64,000 nt of DNA from Bifidobacterium miconis (GCF_019331735.1 NZ_JAHBBH010000001.1:140219-204218); one strand, 5' to 3'. Shown: positions 34,135 through 43,916, counted from the stretch's first letter. The notes: a model not told the origin generated them from the sequence alone. Translations and numbers: made by a program.

Positions 34135-35547
34135 ATGCCCAATTCCAAACAACGCTCACTGAGCAACCGTCGTCGCGCGCTCATCTTCGTCAACATCATG
34201 CTCTCGTGCATCGCCACCACCATCATGGCGACGGCGCTCACCACGGCCCTGCCGCCCATCGTCGCCGACCTCAACGTCGACATGCAGACCGGCCAGTGGC
34301 TCACCAGCGGCTACTCGCTCGCCATGGGCATCGTCATGCCGTTGACCGCGTTCCTCATCACCCGGTTCCCGACCAAACCGCTGTATCTTACCGGTGCGGC
34401 GCTGTTCATCGCCGGCTCGCTGGTCTGCGTGGCGCCGGTGCCGTTCGCCGTCATCATGGTCGGCCGCGTGATCCAAGCGTGCGGCAACGGACTGCTCATG
34501 TCGATGGCGCAGGTCGTGCTCATGACCATCTACCCGGACAACCGCGGCACGATCATGGGCTGGTACGGCCTCGCGGTCGGCGTCACGCCGGTGATCGCAC
34601 CGACCTTGTCCGGCCTGATGGTCGACGCGTTCGGCTGGCGGTCGATCTTCTATCTGGTGATCGGCGTGATGGCGATCTCGCTGATCGCGGCATGCTTCGT
34701 GTTCGGCAACGTGCTCAGGACTTCGCGACGATCGTTCGACATGCTGTCCTTCGTCGTGAGCATCATCGCGTTCGGCGGCGTGACGCTCGGCGTCGGCAAC
34801 ATCGGCTCCATGCCGTTCGTAAGCACAGCGGTACTGCTGCCTCTCGCACTCGGCGTCACGGCGTCCGTATGGTTCGTGCTGTTGCAACTCAGGCGAGAAC
34901 GCCCGTTCCTCGACGTGCGCATATTGCGTAATCGTGGATTCGCGTTGAGCGTGATCGGCAGCATGCTGCTGTACTTCGCGATGATGGGCTCGTCGGTGAT
35001 GCTGCCGCTCTACGTGCAAACCATCAAGGGAGGGTCCGCGTCGATGGCCGGCTTGGTGAGTCTGCCCGGCTCGCTCGCCATGGCGATTATCAGCCCGATG
35101 GCTGGCAGACTCTATGACCGGTTCGGTGTGAAGCGGCTGTTCCTCGTCGGTGGCATCTGCCTGACCGTGAGCAACCTGTGTATGGGACTGTTGCCGTTGG
35201 CGGCGTCGATCTGGGTGGCTGCCGTGATCAACGTGGCGCGCTCGCTTGCGATCGGCTGCCTGATGATGCCGCTGGTGACCTGGGGCACCACCTGTGCGGG
35301 TGAGGGGCGGCTGGCGGATGCGAACGCGCTGCTCACCGCGTTGCGCACCATCGCCGGTGCGATCGGCCAGGCCGTATTCGTGGGGCTCATGACCGCGCTG
35401 GCGGCCTCCGCGCATGCTGGTGGCATGGAACTGGCCGCGGCGAACATGCGCGGTCTGAACCTGACGTTCCTGGCCATGGGCGTGTGCGCGATCCCGTTGA
35501 TCCTCATCCCGCTGGTATTCTTGCGCGGCGACCGAAGCATGCGATAA
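34135..35547 (+). CDS. MFS transporter, DHA2 (EmrB/QacA-type) drug:proton antiporter
   Basis: 470 residues with about 14 membrane segments. Typical DHA2 features are NIMLSCIATTIMATALTTALPPIVADL in the first helix, WLTSGYSLAMGIVMPL, and motif C-like AVGVTPVIAPTLSG. It probably exports a drug or toxic metabolite and is controlled by the MarR gene upstream. The start codon has only a weak ribosome site (ACAAGAAACAGCACC), so translation may be modest or coupled to leader structure. Confidence 0.88.
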   Translation: MPNSKQRSLSNRRRALIFVNIMLSCIATTIMATALTTALPPIVADLNVDMQTGQWLTSGYSLAMGIVMPLTAFLITRFPTKPLYLTGAALFIAGSLVCVAPVPFAVIMVGRVIQACGNGLLMSMAQVVLMTIYPDNRGTIMGWYGLAVGVTPVIAPTLSGLMVDAFGWRSIFYLVIGVMAISLIAACFVFGNVLRTSRRSFDMLSFVVSIIAFGGVTLGVGNIGSMPFVSTAVLLPLALGVTASVWFVLLQLRRERPFLDVRILRNRGFALSVIGSMLLYFAMMGSSVMLPLYVQTIKGGSASMAGLVSLPGSLAMAIISPMAGRLYDRFGVKRLFLVGGICLTVSNLCMGLLPLAASIWVAAVINVARSLAIGCLMMPLVTWGTTCAGEGRLADANALLTALRTIAGAIGQAVFVGLMTALAASAHAGGMELAAANMRGLNLTFLAMGVCAIPLILIPLVFLRGDRSMR

Positions 35548-35654
35548 CGGAATTGACCATGACGGTACGTGCCGAGAATTATGTCGATTGACTTCGAGCG
35601 CTCGAAGTTGGTATATCTGCTGATGATGCAAGGCATCCACCAGGAGGTGGCCGG

Positions 35655-36437
35655 ATGATATCCGATGAGAGCATAGATCACGGCGTCCCCTTTGATTGGG
35701 GACGCGTATCAGACGAATACGCGCGATATCGCGACATTTATCCGGCGCGGTTCTACCAGAAAATTCTTGACCGCGGTCTGTGCTGTGACGGGCAACATGT
35801 TCTTGATCTGGGCACCGGTACAGGTGTGATTCCGAGAGCGATGGCTCGATATGGGGCAACATGGGTCGGCGTCGATATCTCCGACCGGCAGATCGCTCAA
35901 GCGCGGCGGCTTTCCGAAGGTATGGGCATCGAATATCAGGCGATGCCGGCGGAGCATATCGATTTTCCCGATGGCACATTCGACGTAATTACCGCGTGCC
36001 AATGCTTTTGGTATTTCGACCATGAGGCGATTCATGACATCTTGCATCGCATCCTTAAACCGAATGGACGCATCCTTGTGCTGTATATGGCATGGCTGCC
36101 GTTCGAGGATCCGATCGCGGAGGCAAGCGAACGACTGATTCTGAAATACAATCCAAACTGGAGTGGTACCGGGGAGCGCATGCATCCGATCGACATTCCT
36201 GCCTGCTATGCGGACGGCTTTGAACTCGTTCATCATGAGGAGTACCGGCTTGCCGTGTCGTTCACGCGCGAAAGCTGGAACGGACGAGTGAAGGCATGCC
36301 GTGGCATCGGCGCGTCCCTCCCGGTACATGAGATCGCTGCGTGGGAGCAGGAGCATAAGGCGCTGCTCGGCCGCATAGCTCCGGAACGGTTCGATGTGCC
36401 GCATTATGCTGCAATGGCGGAGCTGAAACGTATTTGA
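35655..36437 (+). CDS. Class I SAM-dependent methyltransferase
   Basis: 260 residues. SAM motif I is HVLDLGTGTGVIPR (about 48-61), motif II GVDISDRQIAQA, then FPDGTFDVITACQCFWYFD. The sequence resembles the UbiE/Tam-like small-molecule methyltransferases; the substrate is unknown. AGGAGG lies 8 bases before ATG 35655. Confidence 0.88.
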   Translation: MISDESIDHGVPFDWGRVSDEYARYRDIYPARFYQKILDRGLCCDGQHVLDLGTGTGVIPRAMARYGATWVGVDISDRQIAQARRLSEGMGIEYQAMPAEHIDFPDGTFDVITACQCFWYFDHEAIHDILHRILKPNGRILVLYMAWLPFEDPIAEASERLILKYNPNWSGTGERMHPIDIPACYADGFELVHHEEYRLAVSFTRESWNGRVKACRGIGASLPVHEIAAWEQEHKALLGRIAPERFDVPHYAAMAELKRI

Positions 36438-36485
36438 ACGGCGATAATGGTCATAGATAAATCTGAAACGAATGGCGGCGACATC

Positions 36486-37151
36486 ATGAACGAATCAGCA
36501 TTTACTCCTGCACCTGCACCGGCATCATCGACTATGTCGTCGAATCGTATGCTGCTGGACTGGACCAAGGAATTGCAGGCTCTGGCCCAAACCGGATTGA
36601 TGTACAACCGGGATCCGTTCGACCGGGAGCGATACGAACGTATCCGCGACATAGCGCTCAGCATGCTCGCCATGCAGGTTGACATGCCGGCCGAACATAT
36701 ACGCGGACTGCTCAGTGCTGGATACCCGACACCGAAACTCGACACTAGGGCAGCGATCTTCGATGCGGACGGTCGGATCCTGCTCACGCACGAAAACAGC
36801 GGTGAATGGTCGCTTCCCGGTGGTTGGGTCGATGAGAATCAGTCGGTGCGGTCCAACACGATCAAGGAAGTCAAAGAGGAGACCGGGCTCGACGTGACCG
36901 CCGACCGACTCATCGCAGTGCAGGATTGCGCTAACCATAACGGCCTGTCCTTCCCGTACGGGGTGATCAAGTTCTTTGTGCTGTGCACCCGCATTGATGG
37001 GCAGTTCGAGCCGAACATCGAAACGACGGAGATCCGCTACTTCGACGAAGACCAGCTTCCCCGACTCTCCACCACGAGAAACACCTCGGAGCAGATCGCC
37101 ATGTGCTTCGCCGCCCGCCGCGACCCCGACTGGACGACGCTGTTCGAGTAG
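36486..37151 (+). CDS. NUDIX hydrolase with NUDIX_N domain
   Basis: 221 residues: a helical N-terminal domain (WTKELQALAQTGLMYNRDPF) typical of NUDIX_N hydrolases, then the Nudix box GGWVDENQSVRSNTIKEVKEETG in which the usual GE is NQ but the metal-binding KEVxEE is retained. This subfamily hydrolyses nucleoside diphosphate derivatives; the exact substrate is unclear. Start 36486 is chosen on the family N-terminus; 36447 in the same frame is possible and neither has a strong ribosome site. Confidence 0.85.
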   Translation: MNESAFTPAPAPASSTMSSNRMLLDWTKELQALAQTGLMYNRDPFDRERYERIRDIALSMLAMQVDMPAEHIRGLLSAGYPTPKLDTRAAIFDADGRILLTHENSGEWSLPGGWVDENQSVRSNTIKEVKEETGLDVTADRLIAVQDCANHNGLSFPYGVIKFFVLCTRIDGQFEPNIETTEIRYFDEDQLPRLSTTRNTSEQIAMCFAARRDPDWTTLFE

Positions 37152-37164
37152 ATGAGTGGTTTCT

Positions 37165-37737
37165 CTATTCCACGCCGCGCAGCAGTGTGTGCACGTAGTC
37201 GTGCAGTTGCGTGCGGGTGAGCGTGTGGCCGCGCAGGTATGCCCAGTCAAGCACGAGCATCACGGTGTTCGCATAATGATCGGCGATCAGATCGTCCGGT
37301 AGATCGAATCGGTCGCGGTCGATGCAGGTGCGGATGATCTCGTGCGCCTGACGCTCGATGAACATGTGCAGACTGGCGAACATCGGGCCTTCGGGTGGGT
37401 TGTTCTTAAGGATCGCACGTAGCGGCTCCGCGTTGGATTCCAGCAGGTCGGCCATTGCGTCGAGCGCCGTGTCCACGCGATGTTCCGGGTCGGTTGACGC
37501 GAGATCTGCAAGGTCGGCCTGTTTGGACAACGCGATCCAGCAGTAGTTCAGCAGATCGTCACGATCTTCGAAATAGTTGTAGAACGTGGCGCGCGGATAG
37601 TCGGCGCGCTCGCACAGTTCGTTGACGCTGATGTCGGCGAACGACTTGATTTGCAACAGTGCCGTCATCGCGTCAAAGAACGCGTCGAGCGTGCGTTGTG
37701 TGCCGCGTGTGATCTTGCCGTTGATGTCTTTCTTCAT
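37165..37737 (-). CDS. TetR family regulator of the divergent flavin reductase
   Basis: 190 residues. The N-terminal HTH reads FADISVNELCERADYPRATFYNYFEDRDDLL. It diverges from an old-yellow-enzyme gene, and a 64-base dyad lies between them (37757-37820), so autoregulation and control of the neighbour are likely. The C-terminal ligand domain is divergent as usual; the ligand is unknown. Confidence 0.88.
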   Translation of the reverse strand: MKKDINGKITRGTQRTLDAFFDAMTALLQIKSFADISVNELCERADYPRATFYNYFEDRDDLLNYCWIALSKQADLADLASTDPEHRVDTALDAMADLLESNAEPLRAILKNNPPEGPMFASLHMFIERQAHEIIRTCIDRDRFDLPDDLIADHYANTVMLVLDWAYLRGHTLTRTQLHDYVHTLLRGVE

Positions 37738-37756
37738 GTCCGTTCATCATAATCTA

Positions 37757-37820
37757 ACGTCCATAATTTTGCAATTGTCTAAATTTATGCTATTTTTGAC
37801 AACTGTAAAAATATGGACGT
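37757..37820. promoter_or_regulatory. Long dyad operator between tetR and the flavin reductase gene
   Basis: Arms 37757-37779 and 37798-37820 match at 20 of 23 positions as reverse complements (ACGTCCATA outer, TTGTC inner) around an AT-rich 18-base centre. Confidence 0.75.
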
Positions 37821-37837
37821 CTGGAAAGTTGGATATC

Positions 37838-39154
37838 ATGGCGAATGACACGAGTGTGACGAAGACGGCGACCCCGGCGGTGCCGACTGCCGAACCGCTG
37901 ACCCTGCCCTGCGGCGTGACTATCAAGAACCGGTTCTACAAGTCCGCGATGAACGAGGCGCTCGCCGGACGCGACTGCGCGCCGACCGGAGCGCACGTGC
38001 GCCTGTACCGAGAATGGGCTCATGGCGGCGCGGGCGTGCTCGTCACCGGCAACGTGATGGTCGATCGCGCGCAATTGGGGGAGCCGGGCAACATCGCCGT
38101 CGAAGACGAACGCGACCTCGCGATGTTGCGTCGCTGGGCCGCGGCCGACACCGAAAATGGCGCGCACTGCTGGATGCAGATCAACCATCCCGGCAGGCAG
38201 TCGCCCATCACCATCAACCCGCATCCGCTTGCGCCAAGCGGAGGCAAAGTCGACGGCGAATACGGCCGCTTCTTCGCCGAGCCGACCGAACTGACCCGCG
38301 AGCAGATCCGCGACATCATCCGCCGGTTCGCCAACACCGCACGCATCGCCAAGAAGGCCGGCTTCACTGGAGTGGAGATCCATGCGGCGCACGGCTACCT
38401 CATCAACCAGTTCCTTTCGCCGCTCGACAATCGGCGCGCCGACGAATATGGCGGCGGCCTCGCCAACCGCGCCCGCTTCCTGTTCGACGTGTTCGACGCG
38501 GTCCGCAAGGCGGTCGGCCCCGACTTCCCGATCGCGGTGAAACTCAACTCATCCGACGTACCGATCGCCGTCAAGGTCAGCGAGCGCGACGGTGCGCCGG
38601 GCGGCTTCAATGAAGAGGAATCCATCTGGGTCATGAAACAGCTCGAAGCGCGCGGCGCCGATCTCATCGACATCTCCGGCGGCACCTACGCCAAGCCGGT
38701 CATCCAGACCAACGGCGGCGCGGCCGAAGACCGCCGGCGCGGCGTCTACTTCACCGATTTCGCACGCCGCGTCAAAGGCGAGCTGACAGTACCGGTCGCG
38801 CTGACCGGCGGCTTCCGCAGCGCCGCCGACATGAACCGCGCGCTGGACGAAGGCATCACGCAGATGATCGGCATCGCCCGTCCGCTCGCGCTCGTGCCCG
38901 ATCTGCCGAACCGCATCATCCGCGACGGCTGGCAAGGCTCCGTTGACCTGCCGCGCGTCACGACCGGCATCAAGCCGCTCGACAAGACGTTCGGCGGCAT
39001 CCTCGTCATCAGCTGGTTCGAACTGCAGATGCACCGCATCGCGCGCGGACATCGCCCCGATCCGCATATCGGCGGCATGCGCGCGCTCCTGTTCGCCGTC
39101 AAACAGCACGGTCCAGCCGCGCTCGCCCCGCGCCGCCGCAAAGGTCGGCAGTGA
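37838..39154 (+). CDS. NADH:flavin oxidoreductase / old yellow enzyme family
   Basis: 438 residues, an FMN-binding TIM-barrel reductase. Visible family blocks: KNRFYKSAMNEALA, MQINHPGRQSP, GFTGVEIHAAHGYLINQFLSP, and LTGGFRSAADMNRAL near the phosphate site. No C-terminal NAD(P)-FAD domain is present, so it is a single-domain ene-reductase type rather than 2,4-dienoyl-CoA reductase. Start 37838 (GGAAAG upstream) is well placed after the dyad. Probably induced by electrophilic enones through the TetR protein. Confidence 0.9.
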   Translation: MANDTSVTKTATPAVPTAEPLTLPCGVTIKNRFYKSAMNEALAGRDCAPTGAHVRLYREWAHGGAGVLVTGNVMVDRAQLGEPGNIAVEDERDLAMLRRWAAADTENGAHCWMQINHPGRQSPITINPHPLAPSGGKVDGEYGRFFAEPTELTREQIRDIIRRFANTARIAKKAGFTGVEIHAAHGYLINQFLSPLDNRRADEYGGGLANRARFLFDVFDAVRKAVGPDFPIAVKLNSSDVPIAVKVSERDGAPGGFNEEESIWVMKQLEARGADLIDISGGTYAKPVIQTNGGAAEDRRRGVYFTDFARRVKGELTVPVALTGGFRSAADMNRALDEGITQMIGIARPLALVPDLPNRIIRDGWQGSVDLPRVTTGIKPLDKTFGGILVISWFELQMHRIARGHRPDPHIGGMRALLFAVKQHGPAALAPRRRKGRQ

Positions 39155-39209
39155 TTTTCGCTATCAATGTTCAATAAACCACGAATCCGCCAGTGTAAGG
39201 AGTTGTCGA

Positions 39210-39992
39210 ATGGATATTGCCATCGTCACCGGTGCGTCATCGGGTCTTGGCGCGGCATTTGTTGAGGCGATCGTCTCACGCTACCGGAATCTCGATGAGA
39301 TCTGGATCATCGCTCGACGCGAACAGCGATTACGTGCGCTCGCCGATCGGTACGACGATCCACACATGCGCATACGGGTCATTCCACTGGACCTCGCCGC
39401 ATCAGAATCTTATGAGAAATTGACCGAGTTGCTGAAGGAAATGCGGCCGAACATCCGCATACTCATCAATAACGCCGGTTACGAGCGTGAAGGATTGCTG
39501 CGCGAGATGAAGCCAGATGATATCCGTGCGATGATCGACCTCAACGTGGCTGCCATGACGATGGTCAATCGCGCGTGCCTGCCGAACATGCAGCATGGGA
39601 GCTTCGAGATCGTTACGGGATCGGTGTCGTCGTTCGCGCCAATCCCTTGGCAGGCCGTGTACGCTGCAAGCAAAGCGTACGTGCGGTTCCTGACGTGGGC
39701 GGTGAGAGAGGAGGAGCGCAAGCGCGGCGTGAACGTGATGTTGTTCAGTCCGGGCAACATGAACACCGAAATGAACGTGCGCGGTGCCGCTTCCGGCAAG
39801 CTCGCCCGGCTGCCGTATCTCGACCTGCGCCGGGAGACGGCGAAGGCGCTGTCGAAGGCGGAGCGCGGATGCGCCGAGTACACGCCGTTGGCGTTCTACA
39901 AGCTGTACCATGCGTTCGCCAAACTGGCGCCGACCGCATTGGCCGTGCGCATCACCAGCCTCGAATCGGGCGGTGCCGGGCGTCAGAGTTGA
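39210..39992 (+). CDS. SDR family NAD(P)-dependent oxidoreductase
   Basis: 260 residues. Cofactor motif TGASSGLG (8-15), LINNAGYEREG, and the catalytic Ser in TGSVSSF with YAASKAYV (Tyr, Lys). AAGGAG lies 8 bases before ATG 39210. Follows the flavin reductase gene after 55 bases on the same strand, so co-transcription is plausible. Substrate unknown. Confidence 0.88.
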   Translation: MDIAIVTGASSGLGAAFVEAIVSRYRNLDEIWIIARREQRLRALADRYDDPHMRIRVIPLDLAASESYEKLTELLKEMRPNIRILINNAGYEREGLLREMKPDDIRAMIDLNVAAMTMVNRACLPNMQHGSFEIVTGSVSSFAPIPWQAVYAASKAYVRFLTWAVREEERKRGVNVMLFSPGNMNTEMNVRGAASGKLARLPYLDLRRETAKALSKAERGCAEYTPLAFYKLYHAFAKLAPTALAVRITSLESGGAGRQS

Positions 39993-40199
39993 TCATTGAT
40001 CGACGGCATCCTGAATCGATCGCAGTCGAGTCCGTGAGGCTTATATTCGCCATCGGGGGCGTGCTCTCCTGAGCGTTGGACGGCCTTGCCTCGATCGGAA
40101 TAGATGCCGCGCAACGAGCCGATGGGGTCGCCATATACCACAATCCGGCGCGGGACACCAGTCTGTTGCGCGGCGAATCGATACCGTAAGCTGGGACGA

Positions 40200-41039
40200 A
40201 TGAGCGAACATACCAAGACCGAACGCGCCGCGGGAACCGCGGACATCCCGTCCTCGAGCCTGCCGCAGGCCGATCGCGATGCGGAACACATGCAGGGACA
40301 CTGGGTGCTGGCCCGGCTGGGCAAACGCGTGCTCAGACCGGGCGGCGAACGGCTCACCAGGCGCATGCTCGCGCAGGTGGCGATCGCCGGCCGGCACGTG
40401 GTGGAATTCGCGCCGGGACTGGGCCGCACCACGCGGCTGATCATGGAAGCCGGTCCGTCGGCGTACACCGGCGTCGACCGGGACGACAAGGTGGTGGACA
40501 TCATCAAGCCGCTGGCGGCCTCGGTGGGCGGCACCTGCGTGCTGGCCGACGCCGCGCAGACCGGATTGCCGGACGCGTCCGCGGATGTGGTGGTCGGCGA
40601 GGCGATGCTCACCATGCAGTCCGAACGTGGCAAGCGGGAGATCATCGGCGAGGCGCATCGCCTGCTCGCCCCGGGCGGACTGTACGCGATCCACGAAATG
40701 GGCCTCGCGCCGGACGACCTCGACGAATCCGTCAAGGATGCGATCCGCAAGGATCTCGCGCGGGCCATCAAGGTCAACGCCCGTCCGCTGACCGAGACCG
40801 AATGGCGTGCGTTGCTCGAATCCGTCGGTTTCGACGTGCTGTGGAGCGGCAACGAACCGATGGCATTGCTCAAGATGCGCCGCAATCTTGCGGACGAGGG
40901 TGTGGCCGGCGTGCTGCGCATCGTGCGCAACGTGTTGACTCACCGTGATCTGCGTGCGCGCGTCATGCAGATGCGTCGCGTGTTCAACACGTACGGCGAC
41001 AAGCTGACCGGCGTCGCGTTCGTGGCGCGCCGGCGATAG
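40200..41039 (+). CDS. SAM-dependent methyltransferase
   Basis: 279 residues. SAM motif I is VVEFAPGLGRTTRL, followed by YTGVDRDDKVVDI and the LLAPGGLYAIHEMG strand. The N-terminal 30 residues are polar and probably disordered. The C-terminal 40 residues are basic (RNLADEGVAGVLRIVRNVL). The start MSEHTKTER at 40200 is preferred to a basic upstream extension; its ribosome site is weak (GGGA). Confidence 0.82.
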   Translation: MSEHTKTERAAGTADIPSSSLPQADRDAEHMQGHWVLARLGKRVLRPGGERLTRRMLAQVAIAGRHVVEFAPGLGRTTRLIMEAGPSAYTGVDRDDKVVDIIKPLAASVGGTCVLADAAQTGLPDASADVVVGEAMLTMQSERGKREIIGEAHRLLAPGGLYAIHEMGLAPDDLDESVKDAIRKDLARAIKVNARPLTETEWRALLESVGFDVLWSGNEPMALLKMRRNLADEGVAGVLRIVRNVLTHRDLRARVMQMRRVFNTYGDKLTGVAFVARRR

Positions 41040-41176
41040 TGTTGTGTTTGATAGCGGATACGCTAGGAGGATGCGTGCGGCGGCGGATCGATCGCCGTAC
41101 GAAGACCGATCATATGACCGTGCCGGTGTCGGTGTTTTCGCAACGCCGGGATCGGCGGCGAACATGAAGGAGTTCG

Positions 41177-41536
41177 ATGATGAGCGAACAGACGAACAAT
41201 GCGAACGAAACCCAGCAGGCTGAGGTGATGGAGTTCATCAATGATCTGCACCCGCTGGTCGAGGTGCAGCCCGAGGCGACCGTCTCGCGCACCGTGATGC
41301 AGGTGGAGGGTGCCAACGTGGTGCTCTTCTCCTTCGACAAGGGCCAGGAGCTGAGCGAGCACACCGCCGCTATGCCGGTGCTCGTGCAGTGCCTCGAAGG
41401 CCATCTCAAGGTGACCGGCGGCGGCAAAACCGTGGATCTCGTGCCGGGAGGCATCCTGCACTTCCCGACCCGGCTGCCGCACGCGGTGTACGCCGCGGAG
41501 GCGTCCAAGATGATGCTGATCATGATGCGACACTGA
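41177..41536 (+). CDS. Cupin domain-containing protein
   Basis: 119 residues, a single small beta-barrel. The first cupin motif appears as GQELSEHTAAMPVLVQCLEG and the second as PGGILHFPTRLPHAVYA, though the usual first-motif HxH is only partly kept (EH). AAGGAG is 5 bases before the ATG; the second Met (41180) is an equal alternative. Function unassigned; such proteins often bind metals or small ligands. Confidence 0.88.
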   Translation: MMSEQTNNANETQQAEVMEFINDLHPLVEVQPEATVSRTVMQVEGANVVLFSFDKGQELSEHTAAMPVLVQCLEGHLKVTGGGKTVDLVPGGILHFPTRLPHAVYAAEASKMMLIMMRH

Positions 41537-41740
41537 ACGTCCGCATGCCGGAATCGTCGGTGCTCCTACTGGGACAACGACTGTCGCCGGTCGGTTATCC
41601 GATCGGATCGATCCGTTCCGCAATGTTCCGCAACATTCCGTAACACTTTCGGAGCGTGACGTGGAGCGGCTCTACGATCGATGATCGACATGCGGACGGC
41701 ATTATGGACGCGCGGCAGGCGCGGGACTAGCGTGAATCGC

Positions 41741-42526
41741 ATGGTCGTATGGGATTCCGAACAGTATCTGCGATTCAAGACGGAACGCACGCAGCCGTCG
41801 CGCGATCTCGCCGCGCAATTGCCGCCGGACGACGGGGCGGTCACGCGCGTGCTCGACATCGGCTGCGGGCCGGGCAACAGCACCGCCGTGCTGCGCGAAC
41901 GCTACCCGCGCGCGACGATCCTCGGCGTCGACAATTCGCCGAACATGATCGACGCGGCGCGCGCAGCCCATCCCGACATCGACTTCGCGCTGTGCGACGT
42001 GTCGAAACCCGACGATCTGGCCGCGCTGCCGCACGACTTCGACGTGGTGTTCTCCAACGCGTGCATCCAATGGGTGCCAGACCACGCGCATCTCATTCCC
42101 GCGATGCTCGGTCTCCTACGCAAAGGCGGCATGCTGGCCGTGCAGACGCCGATGAACTACGAGGAGCCGATCCACCGCATCATCGCCGAACTCGTGCACT
42201 CGCCGGCCTATGCGGACCGATTGCCGCAGAGCCGCGAATTCTTCAATCTCACGCCGCCCGAATACTGGGAATTGCTGCACGCAAACACCGAAACGTTCCG
42301 TATCTGGAAAGTCACGTACATGCACACGCTGCCCTCGCATGAGGCCATCATGGACTGGTATCGCGGCACCGGACTGCGCCCGTACCTGCAGGCGCTTGCG
42401 GACGACGGTGAGCGTGAGACATTCGAACGCGCGGTGTTCGACAGGGTTTGCAAAGAGTACCCGACGCAGTCGGACGGCAGCATCATCTTCCCGTTCCCGA
42501 GATTCTTCCTCACTGCCATTCGGTAA
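41741..42526 (+). CDS. tam: Trans-aconitate 2-methyltransferase-like
   Basis: 261 residues. Closely resembles E. coli Tam along its length: WDSEQYLRFKTERTQPSRDL, LDIGCGPGNSTAVL, GVDNSPNMIDAA, FSNACIQWVPDH, LAVQTPMNYEEP, YMHTLPSHEAIMDWYRGTGLRPYL. Tam methylates trans-aconitate, an aconitase inhibitor. ATG 41741 gives the family start (Tam begins MSDW); upstream codons add a basic leader. A strong bidirectional terminator follows. Confidence 0.9.
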   Translation: MVVWDSEQYLRFKTERTQPSRDLAAQLPPDDGAVTRVLDIGCGPGNSTAVLRERYPRATILGVDNSPNMIDAARAAHPDIDFALCDVSKPDDLAALPHDFDVVFSNACIQWVPDHAHLIPAMLGLLRKGGMLAVQTPMNYEEPIHRIIAELVHSPAYADRLPQSREFFNLTPPEYWELLHANTETFRIWKVTYMHTLPSHEAIMDWYRGTGLRPYLQALADDGERETFERAVFDRVCKEYPTQSDGSIIFPFPRFFLTAIR

Positions 42527-42546
42527 CCATTCCGGATGCCGACAGC

Positions 42547-42590
42547 GTTGGGGGTTGGCGATCGATGATCGTCGATCGCCAACCCCCAAC
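42547..42590. terminator. Bidirectional terminator after tam
   Basis: Perfect 19-bp arms (42547-42565, 42572-42590; GTTGGGGGTTGGCGATCGA) with a 6-base loop, between convergent genes. No long T-run. Confidence 0.8.
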
Positions 42591-42615
42591 ACTGTTCTCG
42601 GCAATGAGCGGGAAC

Positions 42616-43140
42616 TCATTCGGCGTTCAGCGCATCCTGATATCGTCGCCCGGCGTCGGCGAGCGCCGCGTCGTCCAGTTCCATCGACTCGAACACGACG
42701 AACGGCTCACGCCACACGGCGTGCGTGTACCGGGCCATCATGCGGTACGGCGAGAGCACTTCGTCGATCGTCGCACCCTCGTCGACCGGCTGGTATTCGG
42801 ATTCCGGCCCGCCCGCGGTCGTGGCGACCATGATCTGCTTGCCGCGAAGCGCCTCGCCGTCCGGTCCGTACGCCCAGCCGAACGCCAGCACCTTGTCCTC
42901 CCACTCCTTGAGCAGCGCGGGGGAGGAGTACCAGTACAGCGGGAACTGCAGCACGATGCGGTCATGATCCTCGACCAGCCGCTGTTCGACGGCCACGTCG
43001 ACCACGCCGTCCGGGTAGAGCGCGTACTCGTCGCGCACGGTCACCGCGTCGGCCGGCAATTCGCGCGCGGCCCGGACCAGCGCCGCGTTTGCGCGCGAGC
43101 GACTCAGATCGGGGTGAAAGGCGAGAACCAGTGTCTTCAT
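42616..43140 (-). CDS. NAD(P)H-dependent oxidoreductase, flavodoxin-like fold
   Basis: 174 residues of the MdaB/KefF quinone-reductase family: MKTLVLAFHPDLSRSRANAAL at the FMN site, DRIVLQFPLYWYSSPALLKEW, and GKQIMVATTAGGPE. These reduce quinones by two electrons. AAGGAG precedes ATG 43140. Confidence 0.9.
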   Translation of the reverse strand: MKTLVLAFHPDLSRSRANAALVRAARELPADAVTVRDEYALYPDGVVDVAVEQRLVEDHDRIVLQFPLYWYSSPALLKEWEDKVLAFGWAYGPDGEALRGKQIMVATTAGGPESEYQPVDEGATIDEVLSPYRMMARYTHAVWREPFVVFESMELDDAALADAGRRYQDALNAE

Positions 43141-43259
43141 AATGTCTCCTTCGACTTCGTTGACGGTGACGGGCATACGTTGTACGCGTATTGCCACTAC
43201 TGTATCGCATGGGATGTCATCGATCGGGGAAGGTCGGTTTGGAACCTTTTGTCATCGCG

Positions 43260-43916
43260 TCAACGTGCCGCGTCGCGTGCGGCGATGCGCTCGCAGAAGC
43301 CGGTCTTGTCGGCTTCGGTGATCGGACGCAACACGTGTGCCGGATTGCCGACGGCGATCACGCCGGCCGGGATGTCGTGTGTAACGACCGAACCCGCGCC
43401 GATCACCGAACCGCGGCCGATGGTCACGCCGCCGAGCACGGTCACGTGGCCGCCCAGCCACACGCCATCCTCGATCACGATCGGCTTGGCCTGACATGCC
43501 CCGTTTTTGCGCTCCTCGAAGTCGAGCGCATGGTTCGTGGCGAACAGGCCGACCATCGGCGCGATCCACACGTAGTCGCCGATCGTGATCGGCGCGTTGT
43601 CGAGCATCACGCAATCAAAGTTGATGTAGGCGTGCGAACCGATCGAGATGTTGCGGCCCATTTCACAACGGAAGTTCGGCTCGATGAACACGTCGTCGCC
43701 CACCGAGGCGAACAGCTGCTCCATGATCGCGCGGCGTTCGGTCTCTTGGTCGTAGTCGAGCGCATTGTAGGCACGAAACAGCTTCTTGGCTTCCACGCGT
43801 TTGTGTTCGATCTCCGGGTGCGAGTCCTGATAGACTTCGCCGGCCACCATGAGATCCCATTCGGCGCGGCCTTCGGGCGTGAGGTCGGCGGTGACGTCGT
43901 AGGTATTCACGGTCAT
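43260..43916 (-). CDS. Maltose/galactoside O-acetyltransferase family
   Basis: 218 residues. The N-terminal Mac domain is LTPEGRAEWDLMVAGEVYQDSHPEI, followed by a left-handed beta-helix of hexapeptide repeats (ISIGSHAYINFDCVML, ITIGDYVWIAP, VTIGRGSVIGAGSVVT) and the catalytic His in FATNHALD. Transfers acetyl from acetyl-CoA to sugars. AGGAG is present upstream. Confidence 0.92.
   Translation of the reverse strand: MTVNTYDVTADLTPEGRAEWDLMVAGEVYQDSHPEIEHKRVEAKKLFRAYNALDYDQETERRAIMEQLFASVGDDVFIEPNFRCEMGRNISIGSHAYINFDCVMLDNAPITIGDYVWIAPMVGLFATNHALDFEERKNGACQAKPIVIEDGVWLGGHVTVLGGVTIGRGSVIGAGSVVTHDIPAGVIAVGNPAHVLRPITEADKTGFCERIAARDAAR

Noticed and set aside
34156..35979. 607-codon open frame opposite the MFS gene
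   Set aside because: His/Arg/Gln-rich antisense shadow that crosses the MFS gene and the next intergenic region.
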